Origin: Flammeovirgaceae bacterium
GTDB taxonomy: Bacteria; Bacteroidota; Bacteroidia; Cytophagales; Cyclobacteriaceae
Length of the DNA stretch: 37,686 nt
Assembly (NCBI GenBank): GCA_027487845.1
Contig: JAIYCV010000017.1
Coordinates: 1-37,686 of the forward strand
Direction of reading: 5' to 3'
The translations under genes and the position numbers were made by a program. Of the stretch, positions 16,945 to 27,600 are shown piece by piece; within the stretch, counting starts at the first letter, position 1; the number at the start of each line of letters is the position of its first letter. Below the pieces are notes generated by a model. That model saw only the letters and a program-made list of their open reading frames with translations, made no database searches and had not been told where the DNA came from.

Positions 16945-19326
16945 ATGTTAATGAAATTTCCCCGTTTCAATACCTATTCTGTTGCCCAACAGTTTCTTAT
17001 CACTTCGCTTGGAGCAATTGTGATTATTTTAACGATCATTACTACTTATATGATTAACACCTCTATCGAGTCTAAAAATGGCCAGTTCGAGGTAATGACA
17101 ATCGGGCGATCCAGCGGGGTAATTGAAAAAATAGATCGCAATTTTTATGAGCGCTTTGGCGATGTTCAGGCCTTTGCGGTGAATAAGCTAGCCGTTGAAT
17201 CCGCGGAAACAAAAGCATCAACGGAGGATCTTCAAAAATTCATCAATACGATGGTCGGCTACTATGTATTGTATGATTTGATGCTGCTTTGTGACAACGA
17301 GGGAAAAGTGATATCGGCAAATTCACTGGATAAAAACGGCAATCTGGTGAAGACAGATTTTCTAATTGGTAAAGACTTTTCAAATGAGGAATGGTTTAGA
17401 ACGTGCATTTCTGGTAATGGCCCTGAAGGAGGTGCCTGGTATTCAGATTTTATCAAAAATGATGATGTTGGCAAAGTGTACAGTCGCGATGGATACGGTA
17501 TGGCTTTTGCCTCCCCCATCCGTAATAAGCGTGGCGAAGCCATTGGGGTCTGGTATAATTTCGCCAATTGGGAAGATGTAACTACTGGAATAAGGAAAGA
17601 GACGGAAGAAATTATCAAGAAATCCAATCCTGGATCTCTGATAATAGTGACCAACTCAAAAAACCAAATCATTGACTGTGATGACCCTTCTTTAATTTTG
17701 GCAGCGCAGATTTCTGTAGATGAGTTTCACAGTGGTGCCAAGTTTCAATACAATGGAAAAGAAATCAGTAGCGACAAATTTGTTGTAGGTGGCAAACAGG
17801 GTACGGGGGCATATATTTACAAAGGCAAAAATTGGCACGCGTTAACATTCATACCCAAAACGAAATTTAGCTTATCGTATTTGGCGCAAAATCTATTGGT
17901 GTTGCTTATAGGTATGCCACTGATCTTGATATTGGCGGGCATATTACTTTTTCGTTTAGCGAATCTAACATCTAAAAACATTGAGGAATTAAAAGCCAAC
18001 ATCGATGTGTTGGCAACCGGGGAATTACTGGAAATAAAAGAATCAACATTGCAAAATGAGTTAGGTGCTATGACAAATTCATTAAAAGCGTTGGTGGTTG
18101 GGATGAGAAACACAGCCAGTTTTGCCAACCAAATAGGAAAAGGTGAACTATCGGCTGAATACAAGGCGCTAGGCGAAAAAGATGAAATAGGAAATTCGTT
18201 AATAATCATGCGCCAAAGTCTTGCGCAAATAAAGGAGGCTGATCAACAAAGGGAATGGGCAACCAACGGTAATGCTAAGATTGGCGATATATTAAGATCT
18301 AACTTTTCGCAGGTAGCAGATCTTTATGATGAAGTGTTAAAGTTTGTTGTTAAATACTCTGACAGCAACCAAGGGGGAATTTTTTTAGTTAATGAAGGCG
18401 AAGCCCGCGAACTTGCATTGGTGGCCTGCTATGCATACGACAGGAAGAAGTTTATTGAAAAGAGCGTTTTTGTAGGCGAAAGCCTGATAGGCCAATGCTT
18501 TTTGGAGCGAGAGACGATCTTTATGACTCAAGTGCCAAAAGACTATGCCACTATTACTTCGGGCTTAGGCGACTCTACACCTAGCTGTCTAATCATTATT
18601 CCATTAAAAGTAAATGAAACAATAGTAGGTGTGATGGAGTTGGCCTCTTTGAAAAAGTATGAACACCATGAGAGAGCACTTCTGGAAAAATTTGCTGAAA
18701 GCATTGCCTCTACTATTGCTACCGTTAGGATAAACGTACGAACCCGTTTGTTGCTGGAACAATCACAACAGCAGGCAGAAGAGATGCGATCGCAAGAAGA
18801 AGAGATGCGGCAAAACATGGAAGAACTTACGGCCACGCAAGAAGAGATGCAACGCAAAGAAGCAGAAATGAATTGCCACTTAGAAGCAATCAATAGTTCT
18901 CAGGCGTTCATTGAATTTGAACTGGACGGAACAATTGTTAATGCCAACGAGATATTTCTATCCACCATGAACTATTCGCTTAGCGAGATTAAAGGAAAAC
19001 ATCACCGAATTTTTGTAGATAATGATTACGCTAATTCTAATGACTACAAAGAGTTTTGGTCTTCATTTATGGAAGGCAAACCAAAGTCAGGCGAAATTTT
19101 ACGCAAAACAAAAGGAGGCGATTCTATTTGGCTGTTGGCCAATTACACTCCGGTTTTCAATGCGCAAGGCAAAGTGTTCAAAGTAATTAAACTGGCCAGG
19201 GATATCACCAAGGAAAAGGAGTTTCAAGACACAGCGGCTAAAAAAATAAAAAAACTGGAAAACGAAATTGCAGACTGGAGACTAAAATGGAATGAACTTT
19301 CGGAAACATTTTTAAAAAACAAATAG
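16945..19326 (+). CDS. dCache-HAMP-GAF-PAS membrane receptor, no output domain
   Basis: A 793-residue receptor. Membrane helix 1 is at about 14-35 and a double-Cache-like periplasmic sensor runs about 45-300 (YYVLYDLMLLCDNEGKVISAN, ASPIRNKRGEAIGVWYN). Helix 2 is at about 312-338. A HAMP-like linker, a GAF domain (about 437-580; NQGGIFLV, GESLIGQCFLERE, IIIPLKVNETIVGVMELAS), a coiled coil (EEEMRQNMEELTATQEEM) and a C-terminal PAS (about 643-765) follow. The PAS resembles those of Aer-like chemoreceptors (KGKHHRIFV, EFWSSFMEGK). After the PAS only a short coiled coil remains, so there is no kinase or methyl-accepting signalling domain. An ATG at 16951 is an alternative start. Confidence 0.88.
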   Translation: MLMKFPRFNTYSVAQQFLITSLGAIVIILTIITTYMINTSIESKNGQFEVMTIGRSSGVIEKIDRNFYERFGDVQAFAVNKLAVESAETKASTEDLQKFINTMVGYYVLYDLMLLCDNEGKVISANSLDKNGNLVKTDFLIGKDFSNEEWFRTCISGNGPEGGAWYSDFIKNDDVGKVYSRDGYGMAFASPIRNKRGEAIGVWYNFANWEDVTTGIRKETEEIIKKSNPGSLIIVTNSKNQIIDCDDPSLILAAQISVDEFHSGAKFQYNGKEISSDKFVVGGKQGTGAYIYKGKNWHALTFIPKTKFSLSYLAQNLLVLLIGMPLILILAGILLFRLANLTSKNIEELKANIDVLATGELLEIKESTLQNELGAMTNSLKALVVGMRNTASFANQIGKGELSAEYKALGEKDEIGNSLIIMRQSLAQIKEADQQREWATNGNAKIGDILRSNFSQVADLYDEVLKFVVKYSDSNQGGIFLVNEGEARELALVACYAYDRKKFIEKSVFVGESLIGQCFLERETIFMTQVPKDYATITSGLGDSTPSCLIIIPLKVNETIVGVMELASLKKYEHHERALLEKFAESIASTIATVRINVRTRLLLEQSQQQAEEMRSQEEEMRQNMEELTATQEEMQRKEAEMNCHLEAINSSQAFIEFELDGTIVNANEIFLSTMNYSLSEIKGKHHRIFVDNDYANSNDYKEFWSSFMEGKPKSGEILRKTKGGDSIWLLANYTPVFNAQGKVFKVIKLARDITKEKEFQDTAAKKIKKLENEIADWRLKWNELSETFLKNK

Positions 19327-19450
19327 CGTTCGGGAGGCATGGCGTAGGAGATAACCAGTCCATAACATTGTATCGGAATTGCGATTCATAATGAACTATT
19401 AATGCGCTCTTGTTGCTAGCAGCCATATTTTTAAAAGCCTTCTAATTATA

Positions 19451-19458
19451 TACCTTTG
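19451..19458 (+). promoter_or_regulatory. Bacteroidota-type -7 promoter box
   Basis: TACCTTTG within TATATACCTTTG matches the TAnnTTTG -7 element of the Bacteroidota housekeeping sigma factor. The -33 element is weak (T-rich near 19428-19432). Transcription would start around 19463-19466, leaving a leader of about 65 bases before the propeller-LuxR gene. Confidence 0.6.
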
Positions 19459-19530
19459 CATATGCGTAAAATGCTGATTGTATCTCTTGATAATCATGGA
19501 TAATAAGCATTTGGAAAGCAGACAAAGGTG

Positions 19531-22491
19531 ATGGCTTATTTTAGAGGGTTCTATAGATCTAAACTCAATCGGCCTTTATTAAATCTTAAAGTGCCTAGTT
19601 TCCTTTTTTTTATCATTCTATTTTTTGCCAATTTAGTTACACGTGTTTACGCCCAATCTTTTCACGGGCTGCCAATGGTAAGAAATTTCTCTTCAGTCCA
19701 ATACAACGCGGGCATTCAAAACTTTCAGATGGCTTTAGATAAACAAGGCATTCTTTACGTGGCGAACAATTTTGGGTTATTAGAATATGATGGAGAACAT
19801 TGGAAAATCTATGGTGTAAAGAACGGAACTAAAGTAAGAAGTATTGCAATTGACGGAAAAGGTAAAATTTATACGGGTAGTCAGGGTGACTTTGGATATT
19901 TCTTCCCCAATACAAGAGGCATGCTTACCTACACCTCTCTGGCCGATAGTCTCGCTAGCAAATATCGAAATTTGGATGAAACATGGAACGTGTTTATCGA
20001 TAAGGACACCGTTTACTTTTGTACGCCTTCTTATGTGTTTATCTATCGCAACAAATCATTCAAAGTAATTGAGCTTTCAAATGCCGAAATCTGTTTTTTT
20101 GTTAATCGCCAAATCTTTGTAAACAAACGTGGTGTTGGCCTTGGCGTACTGGAAAACGACAAGATAAAAACCATTAACGGTGGTAATTTTTTTTCCGACT
20201 ACAGCATTACTTCGATATTTTCGATTAATAATGATGAATACATTATTTCAACAGTGGCGAATGGAATCTTTGAGTTGACTAACGGAGTTGTTAAACCGTG
20301 GAATGATGTCAACCAGCAGTTTTTCAAAGACGCCAATATTAACTGCATGATTCGTCTGCACAATGGCCAATATGCAATAGGCACGCAAAACCGAGGACTT
20401 GTTAAGTTAGATGAGGGCGGCAACATTTTACTAGAGCTAACCAGAGGCCAAGGGCTAGAAAACAGAACCGTACTGAGTCTCAAGGAAGACAATTTCAATA
20501 ACGTATGGGTAGGGCAAAACAACGAAATAGCCTATGTTGAGATGAATTCGCCATTTAAAGTTATCAATGAAAAAAGTGGATTGGAGGGTACCGGTTATGC
20601 TGCTTATTTGGATAACGATCAAATTTATTTCGGCACTAATACTGGAATTTATTCAAGCGAGAAAGATGCACAAACCAAATTTATCAAAATTTCAAATGCT
20701 CAAAATCAGGTGTATAAAATCAAAAAGCATAACCCCGATTTGTTAGTAAGCCAACATGCAGGAGCTTTTCGCTTGGAGAACAACAAGGCTATACCCATCT
20801 CTACTAATAAAGGATCATGGGCTTTTCTTAGTTTAAGAAATGATCCAACTAAATTGATTGAAGGTACCTACAATGGTTTACGACTTTATTCTCTAAGCAA
20901 TGGTCATTGGAAGTATTTAAAGAAGCTAAATGGTTTTACTGAATCATCGCGAATAATGGCCGAAGATGAACTCGGTAATCTTTGGATCACCCACGGCTAT
21001 AAGGGTGCATATAAAATCAAATTGAATGATAAAAAAGACAGTATATTATCGACCGCCTTTTATGACTACAAAAGAGGATTTCCGTCTACGCAATTAATTA
21101 ATGTATTTAGAATTAGAAATGAACTCGTCTTTACTTCGGAGAGGGGTGTTTTTAAATATGACAATAATAAGGATTCCTTTATTCTTGATGACTTTTTCGC
21201 CAAACAATTAGGTTCGGCAGTTCAACTTTGGTTCATTCAAGAAGATGCTTTGGGAAATATCTACTTCATAGGAAAGGAACACATTGGCGTTCTCCGTCTC
21301 AATTCAAACGGAGAATACACCTCAGAAACAAGTCAATTTAATAAGTTAAGAAAATATTTAAATGATGACCTACAAAACATAACAATCCTCAAAAACAATT
21401 TGGTTCTGTTTGGAGCCAAGGATGGGTTTATTCTCTATGACCCAAATGTAACTGCCATAACAAAGTCTAACTTTAATGCATTAATTCGCAGTGTAGAAAT
21501 CACAAGAAATCGAGATTCAGTAATCTTCGATGGAAAATTTTGGCAAGAAGATTCCATTGTTTCTCAACAAGTAAAAAGCTTCAATCCTACTTTGTCATAC
21601 CAAGACAATTCACTAAAGATAGGTTTTTCGGCAACATCCTATGAAGGAAATAATGATTTGTTGTATCAATATTATTTGTCTGGCTATGAAAAAAATTGGT
21701 CAAATTGGGGTACTCAAACCAAACTCGAATACGCCAACCTTTCAGAAGGAAGCTATGCGTTTCACGTTAGAGCAAAAAATGTTAATGGTGATGTTAGTCC
21801 AGAGTCGATCTATAATTTTTCCATCTTACCTCCTTGGTATCGATCATATTGGGCATACGCTAGCTACTCTATTTTCTTAATTGGCGCCTTTGCTGTAACA
21901 ATTAAATTTGTGCAAAAAAGATATGAGCGACAACGAAAACGAATGACACTTATTCAAGAGACTAAGCTCAATAAAAAAGATGAAGAGCTAGAGAAATTGG
22001 CAACCACCAATCAGCAAGAAATTGTGCGTCTTCAAAACGAAAAGCTGGAGTCAGAGATAAATCATATGAACAACGAATTAGCAACTGCTACCATGCATCT
22101 GCTTAATAAAAATGAGTTCATATCAAGCATTAAAACACAATTGAGTCTGCTTGCCAAGAAAAGTAAAGTGGAAGAAGTAAATATTGAGCTGCAACAAATC
22201 AGTAGAGAAATTGAAACCAATATTTCTGGCGACTCGGATTGGGAACATTTCCAATTTCATTTTGATCGGGTGCACGGTGATTTTATTTCACGCCTAAAAT
22301 CGAATTTCGCTGAACTCAGCCCTCAAGAGACCAAGCTGTGCGCTTACTTAAGATTAAACTTATCAAGCAAAGAAATCGCCCAACTTTTAAATATATCTGT
22401 GAGAGGTGTCGAGATAAGTAGATATAGGTTGCGCAAGAAACTGCTGTTGGATAGACATCAAAATCTTCAAGAGTTTATATTGAATTTCTAA
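19531..22491 (+). CDS. Membrane-tethered Y_Y_Y-propeller regulator with LuxR-type HTH
   Basis: A 986-residue protein from the ATG; a GTG one codon earlier is an alternative. A signal/anchor segment (about 18-42, ending VYAQ) precedes a large periplasmic two-component-regulator-type beta-propeller (about 45-640). A Y_Y_Y domain follows (about 690-765; YQYYLSGYEKNWSNW, LSEGSYAFHVRAKN). One membrane helix lies at about 772-795, then a coiled coil. The C-terminal HTH (about 929-986) carries LSPQETKLCAYLRLNLSSKEIAQLLNIS in pieces typical of LuxR-type recognition helices. There is no kinase or receiver, so sensing and DNA binding are in one chain. Relatives often control polysaccharide or surface-polymer use. 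Confidence 0.9.
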   Translation: MAYFRGFYRSKLNRPLLNLKVPSFLFFIILFFANLVTRVYAQSFHGLPMVRNFSSVQYNAGIQNFQMALDKQGILYVANNFGLLEYDGEHWKIYGVKNGTKVRSIAIDGKGKIYTGSQGDFGYFFPNTRGMLTYTSLADSLASKYRNLDETWNVFIDKDTVYFCTPSYVFIYRNKSFKVIELSNAEICFFVNRQIFVNKRGVGLGVLENDKIKTINGGNFFSDYSITSIFSINNDEYIISTVANGIFELTNGVVKPWNDVNQQFFKDANINCMIRLHNGQYAIGTQNRGLVKLDEGGNILLELTRGQGLENRTVLSLKEDNFNNVWVGQNNEIAYVEMNSPFKVINEKSGLEGTGYAAYLDNDQIYFGTNTGIYSSEKDAQTKFIKISNAQNQVYKIKKHNPDLLVSQHAGAFRLENNKAIPISTNKGSWAFLSLRNDPTKLIEGTYNGLRLYSLSNGHWKYLKKLNGFTESSRIMAEDELGNLWITHGYKGAYKIKLNDKKDSILSTAFYDYKRGFPSTQLINVFRIRNELVFTSERGVFKYDNNKDSFILDDFFAKQLGSAVQLWFIQEDALGNIYFIGKEHIGVLRLNSNGEYTSETSQFNKLRKYLNDDLQNITILKNNLVLFGAKDGFILYDPNVTAITKSNFNALIRSVEITRNRDSVIFDGKFWQEDSIVSQQVKSFNPTLSYQDNSLKIGFSATSYEGNNDLLYQYYLSGYEKNWSNWGTQTKLEYANLSEGSYAFHVRAKNVNGDVSPESIYNFSILPPWYRSYWAYASYSIFLIGAFAVTIKFVQKRYERQRKRMTLIQETKLNKKDEELEKLATTNQQEIVRLQNEKLESEINHMNNELATATMHLLNKNEFISSIKTQLSLLAKKSKVEEVNIELQQISREIETNISGDSDWEHFQFHFDRVHGDFISRLKSNFAELSPQETKLCAYLRLNLSSKEIAQLLNISVRGVEISRYRLRKKLLLDRHQNLQEFILNF

Positions 22492-22495
22492 AAAA

Positions 22496-22522
22496 AAGTC
22501 GCCAGATATTGCCTAGCGACTT
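22496..22522. repeat. 7-bp inverted repeat after the propeller-LuxR gene
   Basis: AAGTCGC at 22496-22502 and GCGACTT at 22516-22522 are perfect complements with a 13-base loop, starting 4 bases after the stop codon. An A-run precedes and CCGAAAAA follows, so it lacks a clean plus-strand T tail. It may act as a terminator or transcript 3' end. Confidence 0.45.
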
Positions 22523-22716
22523 CCGAAAAAACTGCTGAACCTTGGCATGTGGGCCATGCGCTACCAGTACCAACGGCATGAAGGAAAATCGCTTTAAAAA
22601 AAAGGAGGGTATTTATCTGACGGACCTCATGGATTAGGTGGATCAATCTATTAGACGTATATTAATGCCAGATTACGCAATGGATTTTTCTAATGGGTAG
22701 CAATAGCTATTTTAGT

Positions 22717-22935
22717 GTTATGGAGTTTGAATTTGGGTAGACAGATAAGGAAGTAGCCCCCTGGGGAGGGATGGTTTTCATGCGTTAGATGTTAGATAAA
22801 ATGGGTTTTGGAAAACAGTCAGTACACAACGACCTTCCTGCTCCAGGCTTCAACCGGGGCTATACTGCTGCCACTATTGTGGAAGCTTTCATGGGATCTT
22901 TAAACTGGAAGTTCAAGAATATAAAATGTAAGTAG
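22717..22935 (+). pseudogene. Decayed IS1380-like transposase fragment
   Basis: One frame reads TDKEVAPWGGMVFMR, stop, MLDKMGFGKQ, then DLPAPGFNRGYTAATIVEAFM before losing similarity. This order matches the N-terminal part of IS1380-family transposases as I recall them (WGG, LPxPGSNRGY and VEAFM blocks). In-frame stops at 22738-22740 and 22786-22788 and a final stop at 22933-22935 show it is dead. The rest of the transposase, including its catalytic acids, is absent. Terminal inverted repeats were not found. The family name is from memory of motifs, so moderate confidence. Confidence 0.6.
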
Positions 22936-22979
22936 GACAACAACGGTGAAGAGTAACCCACTAGGGTCTAATAAATTCC

Positions 22980-24641
22980 TCACTTTTTTTTCAGCAAGCC
23001 CAGTTCGCTTATCTGAAAGCCTGTTTTGATAACAAAAGCTTCACTAAATGGAGTAGTACCGTTTACATGAACAGGATTCCATAGCAATAACACGGTGCCA
23101 TTTACTTTCGGATGTATTTTAAACTTTCTTCCAACCCCCACAAATACATTGTTCAACCATTCACGGCTTGGTTTGTCGGGGTTATTCGATTTTACCAAAC
23201 TAGCAGCCTGTTCAAATTCGGCATAAGCAAAGAAGTTCAAAATAATGCTGTAAGTTGCAAAAGCACTATAGCCATAGTGATCTTGACTGATGGCATTTGA
23301 TATTCTAACAGAATCCACAAATTTTAAGCGATAAACGATGTTTATTCCTACTTGAAATTTTTTATTGACTCGGTAGCCAAATTGTGGCGAAAGGTCAATC
23401 ATTAACGGGGCCGTATCGGCAATATTAAGGTTGCCTCCAATTACCCAGCGTTCCCTTAACGGGCGGCCCTTCAATGACTTTTCTTTGATACCCGTGCGCA
23501 GGTCATTAGAGTTGAGTAACGTTGAATACTTCTTTTTCGCCAAACCAATTTTATCCTGAAGTCCTTTTACAGCATCTAGCTGACTTAATTGCTCAGTGGC
23601 TTTTTGTTTTAATTCCTTTTTTGCCTTTATAGGGTCTTTGTATTGTTCCAGTTGCTTTTTATATTCTTCAGGCGCAGCTTTCATTTCTGTCATCTTTTTA
23701 TCGAATGCGTTGAATTCTGTGACTTCATTTCCCCCAAATCGGGTGGCCAATTCTTTCGCATTTTTCTCTGCCATTACCTTTAGCGTGTCCGAACGATCTA
23801 CGGAATCTTTCAAGAAGAATAAGTATTGCTTTACTTCTTTGGAATAGGGCCCGTATTCTTTCTGAAACGCCTCCATTTGTTCTCGTTGGTTAGGCGGCAA
23901 GCTTTTCATTGATTTCTCTTTTGCCTTTTGCAATGCGTTGATCTTTAACTTCTTTCGGGTGGTAGAATCGCCCGAAACATAGTTCTGCGCATCACCAACC
24001 GAAAAGCCATACGTACTTTGTAGTTCTTTCAATTCTTTTTGCTTGGCCAAGTTCTCCATGCCTTTATCTTTCGACAACGCGGCCACCTTTTTTTTCAGCT
24101 CTTTTTTAGTTGTAGAATCTCCTGCCAAAAATTTCCTGAGCACATCGCTGGAGAGGCCATATTGGTCGTGCAATATTTTCAATTCACCTTTTTGCTCGGC
24201 AGGTAATGCTGCTAATGCGTTGCTTTCTATTTCACTAAGCCCTTTGTTGCGCAGGCTATCCCATGAGGAAGAGTCTTTAGGAATCAAAGAGGCGTATTGT
24301 TTCAGTACCTCAAGGGTATCTATCACCGGCTTGATGCCTTTCTTTTCCATTATCTTGGCGAGCTGCTGCTGTTTTAACATAACCCGCGTGGTGCTGTCAT
24401 ATTTCCTCATAAGTCGCTTGTTCAGCTTTCTTATTTGCTTTGCACTATCTCTGCTAAAATACTTGCGGTATTTTTTTAGTTTCTCTTGTGCCGATTTGCC
24501 CTCATTGATTTTGGTAAGGTGCCTAGGCGACAAGTTAACTTTGAAGGTTTGAGCAAAGCTAAAATGAGCCTGCAGGAAACTGAAAGAAAAAACAGTTAAT
24601 GATATGAAGAATTTGTATCGAAGTTGACTTCCTATTAACAT
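22980..24641 (-). CDS. Exported helical-repeat protein with C-terminal barrel-like domain
   Basis: About 553 residues from the ATG; a GTG 14 codons upstream is possible but would bury the signal peptide. The signal peptide ends HFSFAQ near 31. Residues about 40-390 are highly charged and helical, with repeats of about 50 residues: YG at 161, 211 and 263, and GDSTT at 174 and 224. Residues about 395-553 look like an eight-stranded outer-membrane barrel (RWVIGGNLNIAD, QVGINIVYRLKF, NVFVGVGRKFKIH). No family recognised. It is the last gene of the RHS block, about 50 bases downstream of a YD-shell gene, so it may act in export, anchoring or assembly of those proteins. Confidence 0.85.
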   Translation of the reverse strand: MLIGSQLRYKFFISLTVFSFSFLQAHFSFAQTFKVNLSPRHLTKINEGKSAQEKLKKYRKYFSRDSAKQIRKLNKRLMRKYDSTTRVMLKQQQLAKIMEKKGIKPVIDTLEVLKQYASLIPKDSSSWDSLRNKGLSEIESNALAALPAEQKGELKILHDQYGLSSDVLRKFLAGDSTTKKELKKKVAALSKDKGMENLAKQKELKELQSTYGFSVGDAQNYVSGDSTTRKKLKINALQKAKEKSMKSLPPNQREQMEAFQKEYGPYSKEVKQYLFFLKDSVDRSDTLKVMAEKNAKELATRFGGNEVTEFNAFDKKMTEMKAAPEEYKKQLEQYKDPIKAKKELKQKATEQLSQLDAVKGLQDKIGLAKKKYSTLLNSNDLRTGIKEKSLKGRPLRERWVIGGNLNIADTAPLMIDLSPQFGYRVNKKFQVGINIVYRLKFVDSVRISNAISQDHYGYSAFATYSIILNFFAYAEFEQAASLVKSNNPDKPSREWLNNVFVGVGRKFKIHPKVNGTVLLLWNPVHVNGTTPFSEAFVIKTGFQISELGLLKKK

Positions 24642-24691
24642 GATTGGCCTTTCTTTTTCATTACAAGTTCCAACGACCTTCACCTCTAGAG

Positions 24692-27600
24692 TTAATTTTT
24701 GTAATTGTAGCTAAACTGGCTTACAATGTTAACGTTGTTATCACGAAGTCGTAATAACCTGCCAAAGTTATCATACTCGTAACTCTTTATCCTTCCATTG
24801 ACATCAGTACCTGAGGTAATCCCCTTGTTGATATCGTGGGTATAGGTAGTCATCACAGCTCCGCTCGGGTGTATCCTAAGATCATCTATTTTTGATCCTT
24901 CGCTAATTGTGAGATTTCCTCCTGCATACGGCAGTTCACGAAAGTTCCATTGACCATTCCAATACCAATAACTCAGTATACCAGTAGGTGTAGCACTTAG
25001 CCAAGGTGGTGGCGAAAAAACGTAAGGGGTGTTGGCTGATTTTAAACCTGTTTTAGCCTGAATATCAATATTCCCGCTTTCTTCGAAACTAGAATAAAAG
25101 GCGTTAATGAATGGTGTGTTTTCTGCCTTTGCAATTACCTTCGAGTTAGAATAGCCCCAAAGCCAACTCGTTTTGAACCCGTATTCATCTTGTTGCACCA
25201 AACGACCTTCGTTGTTGTAGGTGTAACTATATTTTTCGCGGTAGTTTGAAGGTAAGGATATATGATTGTTCGGATTCAATAATGAAGGTGTATAGGTAAT
25301 ATTCCCATCCGTCTCAAGTGAATAGTTCTTTATCGGTCTTGCAAAGTTGTCGTACTCGGTTATTTTACCCTCTATTATTTTTCCATTAACTGTTTTTAAT
25401 GTCTCTATGGGCAATCCTCTAGCTTTTAAAGAAAGCAAAGAACCAATATTGCCACTCATAGCGCTAGTGTTATAATCCGCAGGGTAGGTGTAGAGGTATT
25501 TCATTATCTTATTATCACTTCTAGTCTCCGTAGTTTCTTTTAAAAAGTAATTAGAATTGAAAGTATGAGCTTTACTGGTAGAGAAATAGGAACTTGCATC
25601 AGTAGGCTTATAGGTCTTCACCGTTTCACCGCTTATTTCTTGACGCCCCACATGGATATTATTTTTTTTTATAAAAAACACTGAACTAGGAAAACCCGCA
25701 AAGTTGCCACCACCGCTGTTTCTAAGGTCAAACCAAACCTGACTAATGGATACCAATTTACCCACTACCCAAGAAACATAGTCATAGTGAATTTCTTGAA
25801 TTTTGTTGCCCATGTTGTCAAAAATGAGTTTGTCTCTTAAGGTACCCCTCATGTGGGTATTCACATTGTCTGACTTAAAGAACGGATTGGTATTATCTGT
25901 ATTTCGTTTATATTCACACGTAGCATTACCAACGCCAGAAGTGTAACACAGGATTTGGGCATCACCCGGGTCGTTAGTAGGTGGAAACTCTTTAGCGGAA
26001 TTAAACCGATAAACAACTTTGCTGCCATCAGAATTGATTTCAGTAACCTGAGAATACCCTATTGATATCGGCAAAATGGGATTGCTCACCCAGCTATTGC
26101 ATGAAAAGGTGCTTGTTACGTAATTGAAATTGTACACAGGCTCAAAGGGCAAGGCACCGCTCGACAATGATGGGTTTGCTTCTGATTGGTATGTAAAAAT
26201 CTTTGCCACATCGTTGGATTCGTCATCATCATCTTTATAGACGATCTTTTTAATGCGCAAACCTCCGGCAGTTTTCGTAGTTGCTAGGGGCGTTGCGCCT
26301 ACGTATCCATAGTCATGGTTCTCATATTCAAAGTTTATTCTACCCTTGGTTGGCAGGGTCATGCTTTCAAGCGAGCCAGGGCGAGCCGTAGATGAGCTCG
26401 GATTTCTACTATTGATAGGCACGAAAGGCAAATTTTGATAATTATACATGATCTGGCCACTCGGAATACGGGATTGGTACGTTCTTGCCCCATTGTGGTA
26501 TCCCCAGTGATCAATACCAGCATATGAAAAAGCTTGACAGTCTCCATACGAATTTCCGACCGGCTCCGTATTATAGCCAAACTGATAAAAAGCCTCTTGG
26601 GTTGATCCACTGCCTTTGTAAATGGCATCCAACAAGAATTTCGAAATGCCAAAGTCTGAGCTGTAAAACTTATAAAACCACTCCTGTGCTGTCAGTCTGT
26701 TCCGAATTCTTATCTTATCAAGTTTTCTCCTTAACCGACCACTGTAGGGAATCGTTTCAAAAATAACTTCCTCATTATCGGTAAATATTCTGCTCAAAAA
26801 AATCAATCCGTGGTTAATTTGAGAGATGTTGTAATCATATATTTTATTAACAGTGCTCCCTATGGTAAGTACTTTAAACTGCTCGGAAGAAGTACGCAAC
26901 TGCAAACTGCCAAAGGTTGAATTAAGTGATAAATCATATTCAAAATTGATTTTCGAGAGGCCGTCAGGCGTTTCCATGGACTCCATGTACCACTCTACGA
27001 CTTCTTCTGATTCTGCTGGCCCAACAGTTGCCGCACCCGAGTAATAGCTACCTACAAACTGACCTTCTCGTATGCCAAATTCGTATTTAAAACCTTGTTC
27101 ATCAATAATCGTAAAATTCAATATTTGGTACAATCCGTCTAACACATACGTGATGGTCACTTTATCATCTGCTATTGGGTTTCCGTTTAGGTCAAGATAA
27201 AATTTGCCCCTTCGTCCATTGATGGTGAAGTAAAACTCATCGGGCTGTGTGTCCATGCCAACTGGTAATTGGTACGTTATGTGCCTAGCATCATCATCGC
27301 TAACAAAAGAAGTAGTTGAAGTGATATCGTCATATGCCGCGGGATTCCATACCCACTGCGCCCATTTTGGTTTTGCGTAACCCCGGCTTTCATGCTCATC
27401 TCGGGTGCCCCGCATCTGCCTCACTATTACTCCTCCGCAGGCTAGGTCCCAACCCAGGCCAGCCCACGTTGCATCCTGGTCTATGCGCATGCCAGATGCA
27501 TCATAAGAAAGGCTGATAGGTACCTCTAGGCCTACGTGCTGAAAGGTATAAAGCGGAACGGATATGGATGGCCTGCCCAGATAATAATTAATAGGTATGT

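Noticed and set aside
19462..19503. 13-codon frame in the leader of the propeller-LuxR gene (MRKMLIVSLDNHG)
   Set aside because: Too short to judge and begins almost at the predicted transcription start; no attenuator hairpin after it.
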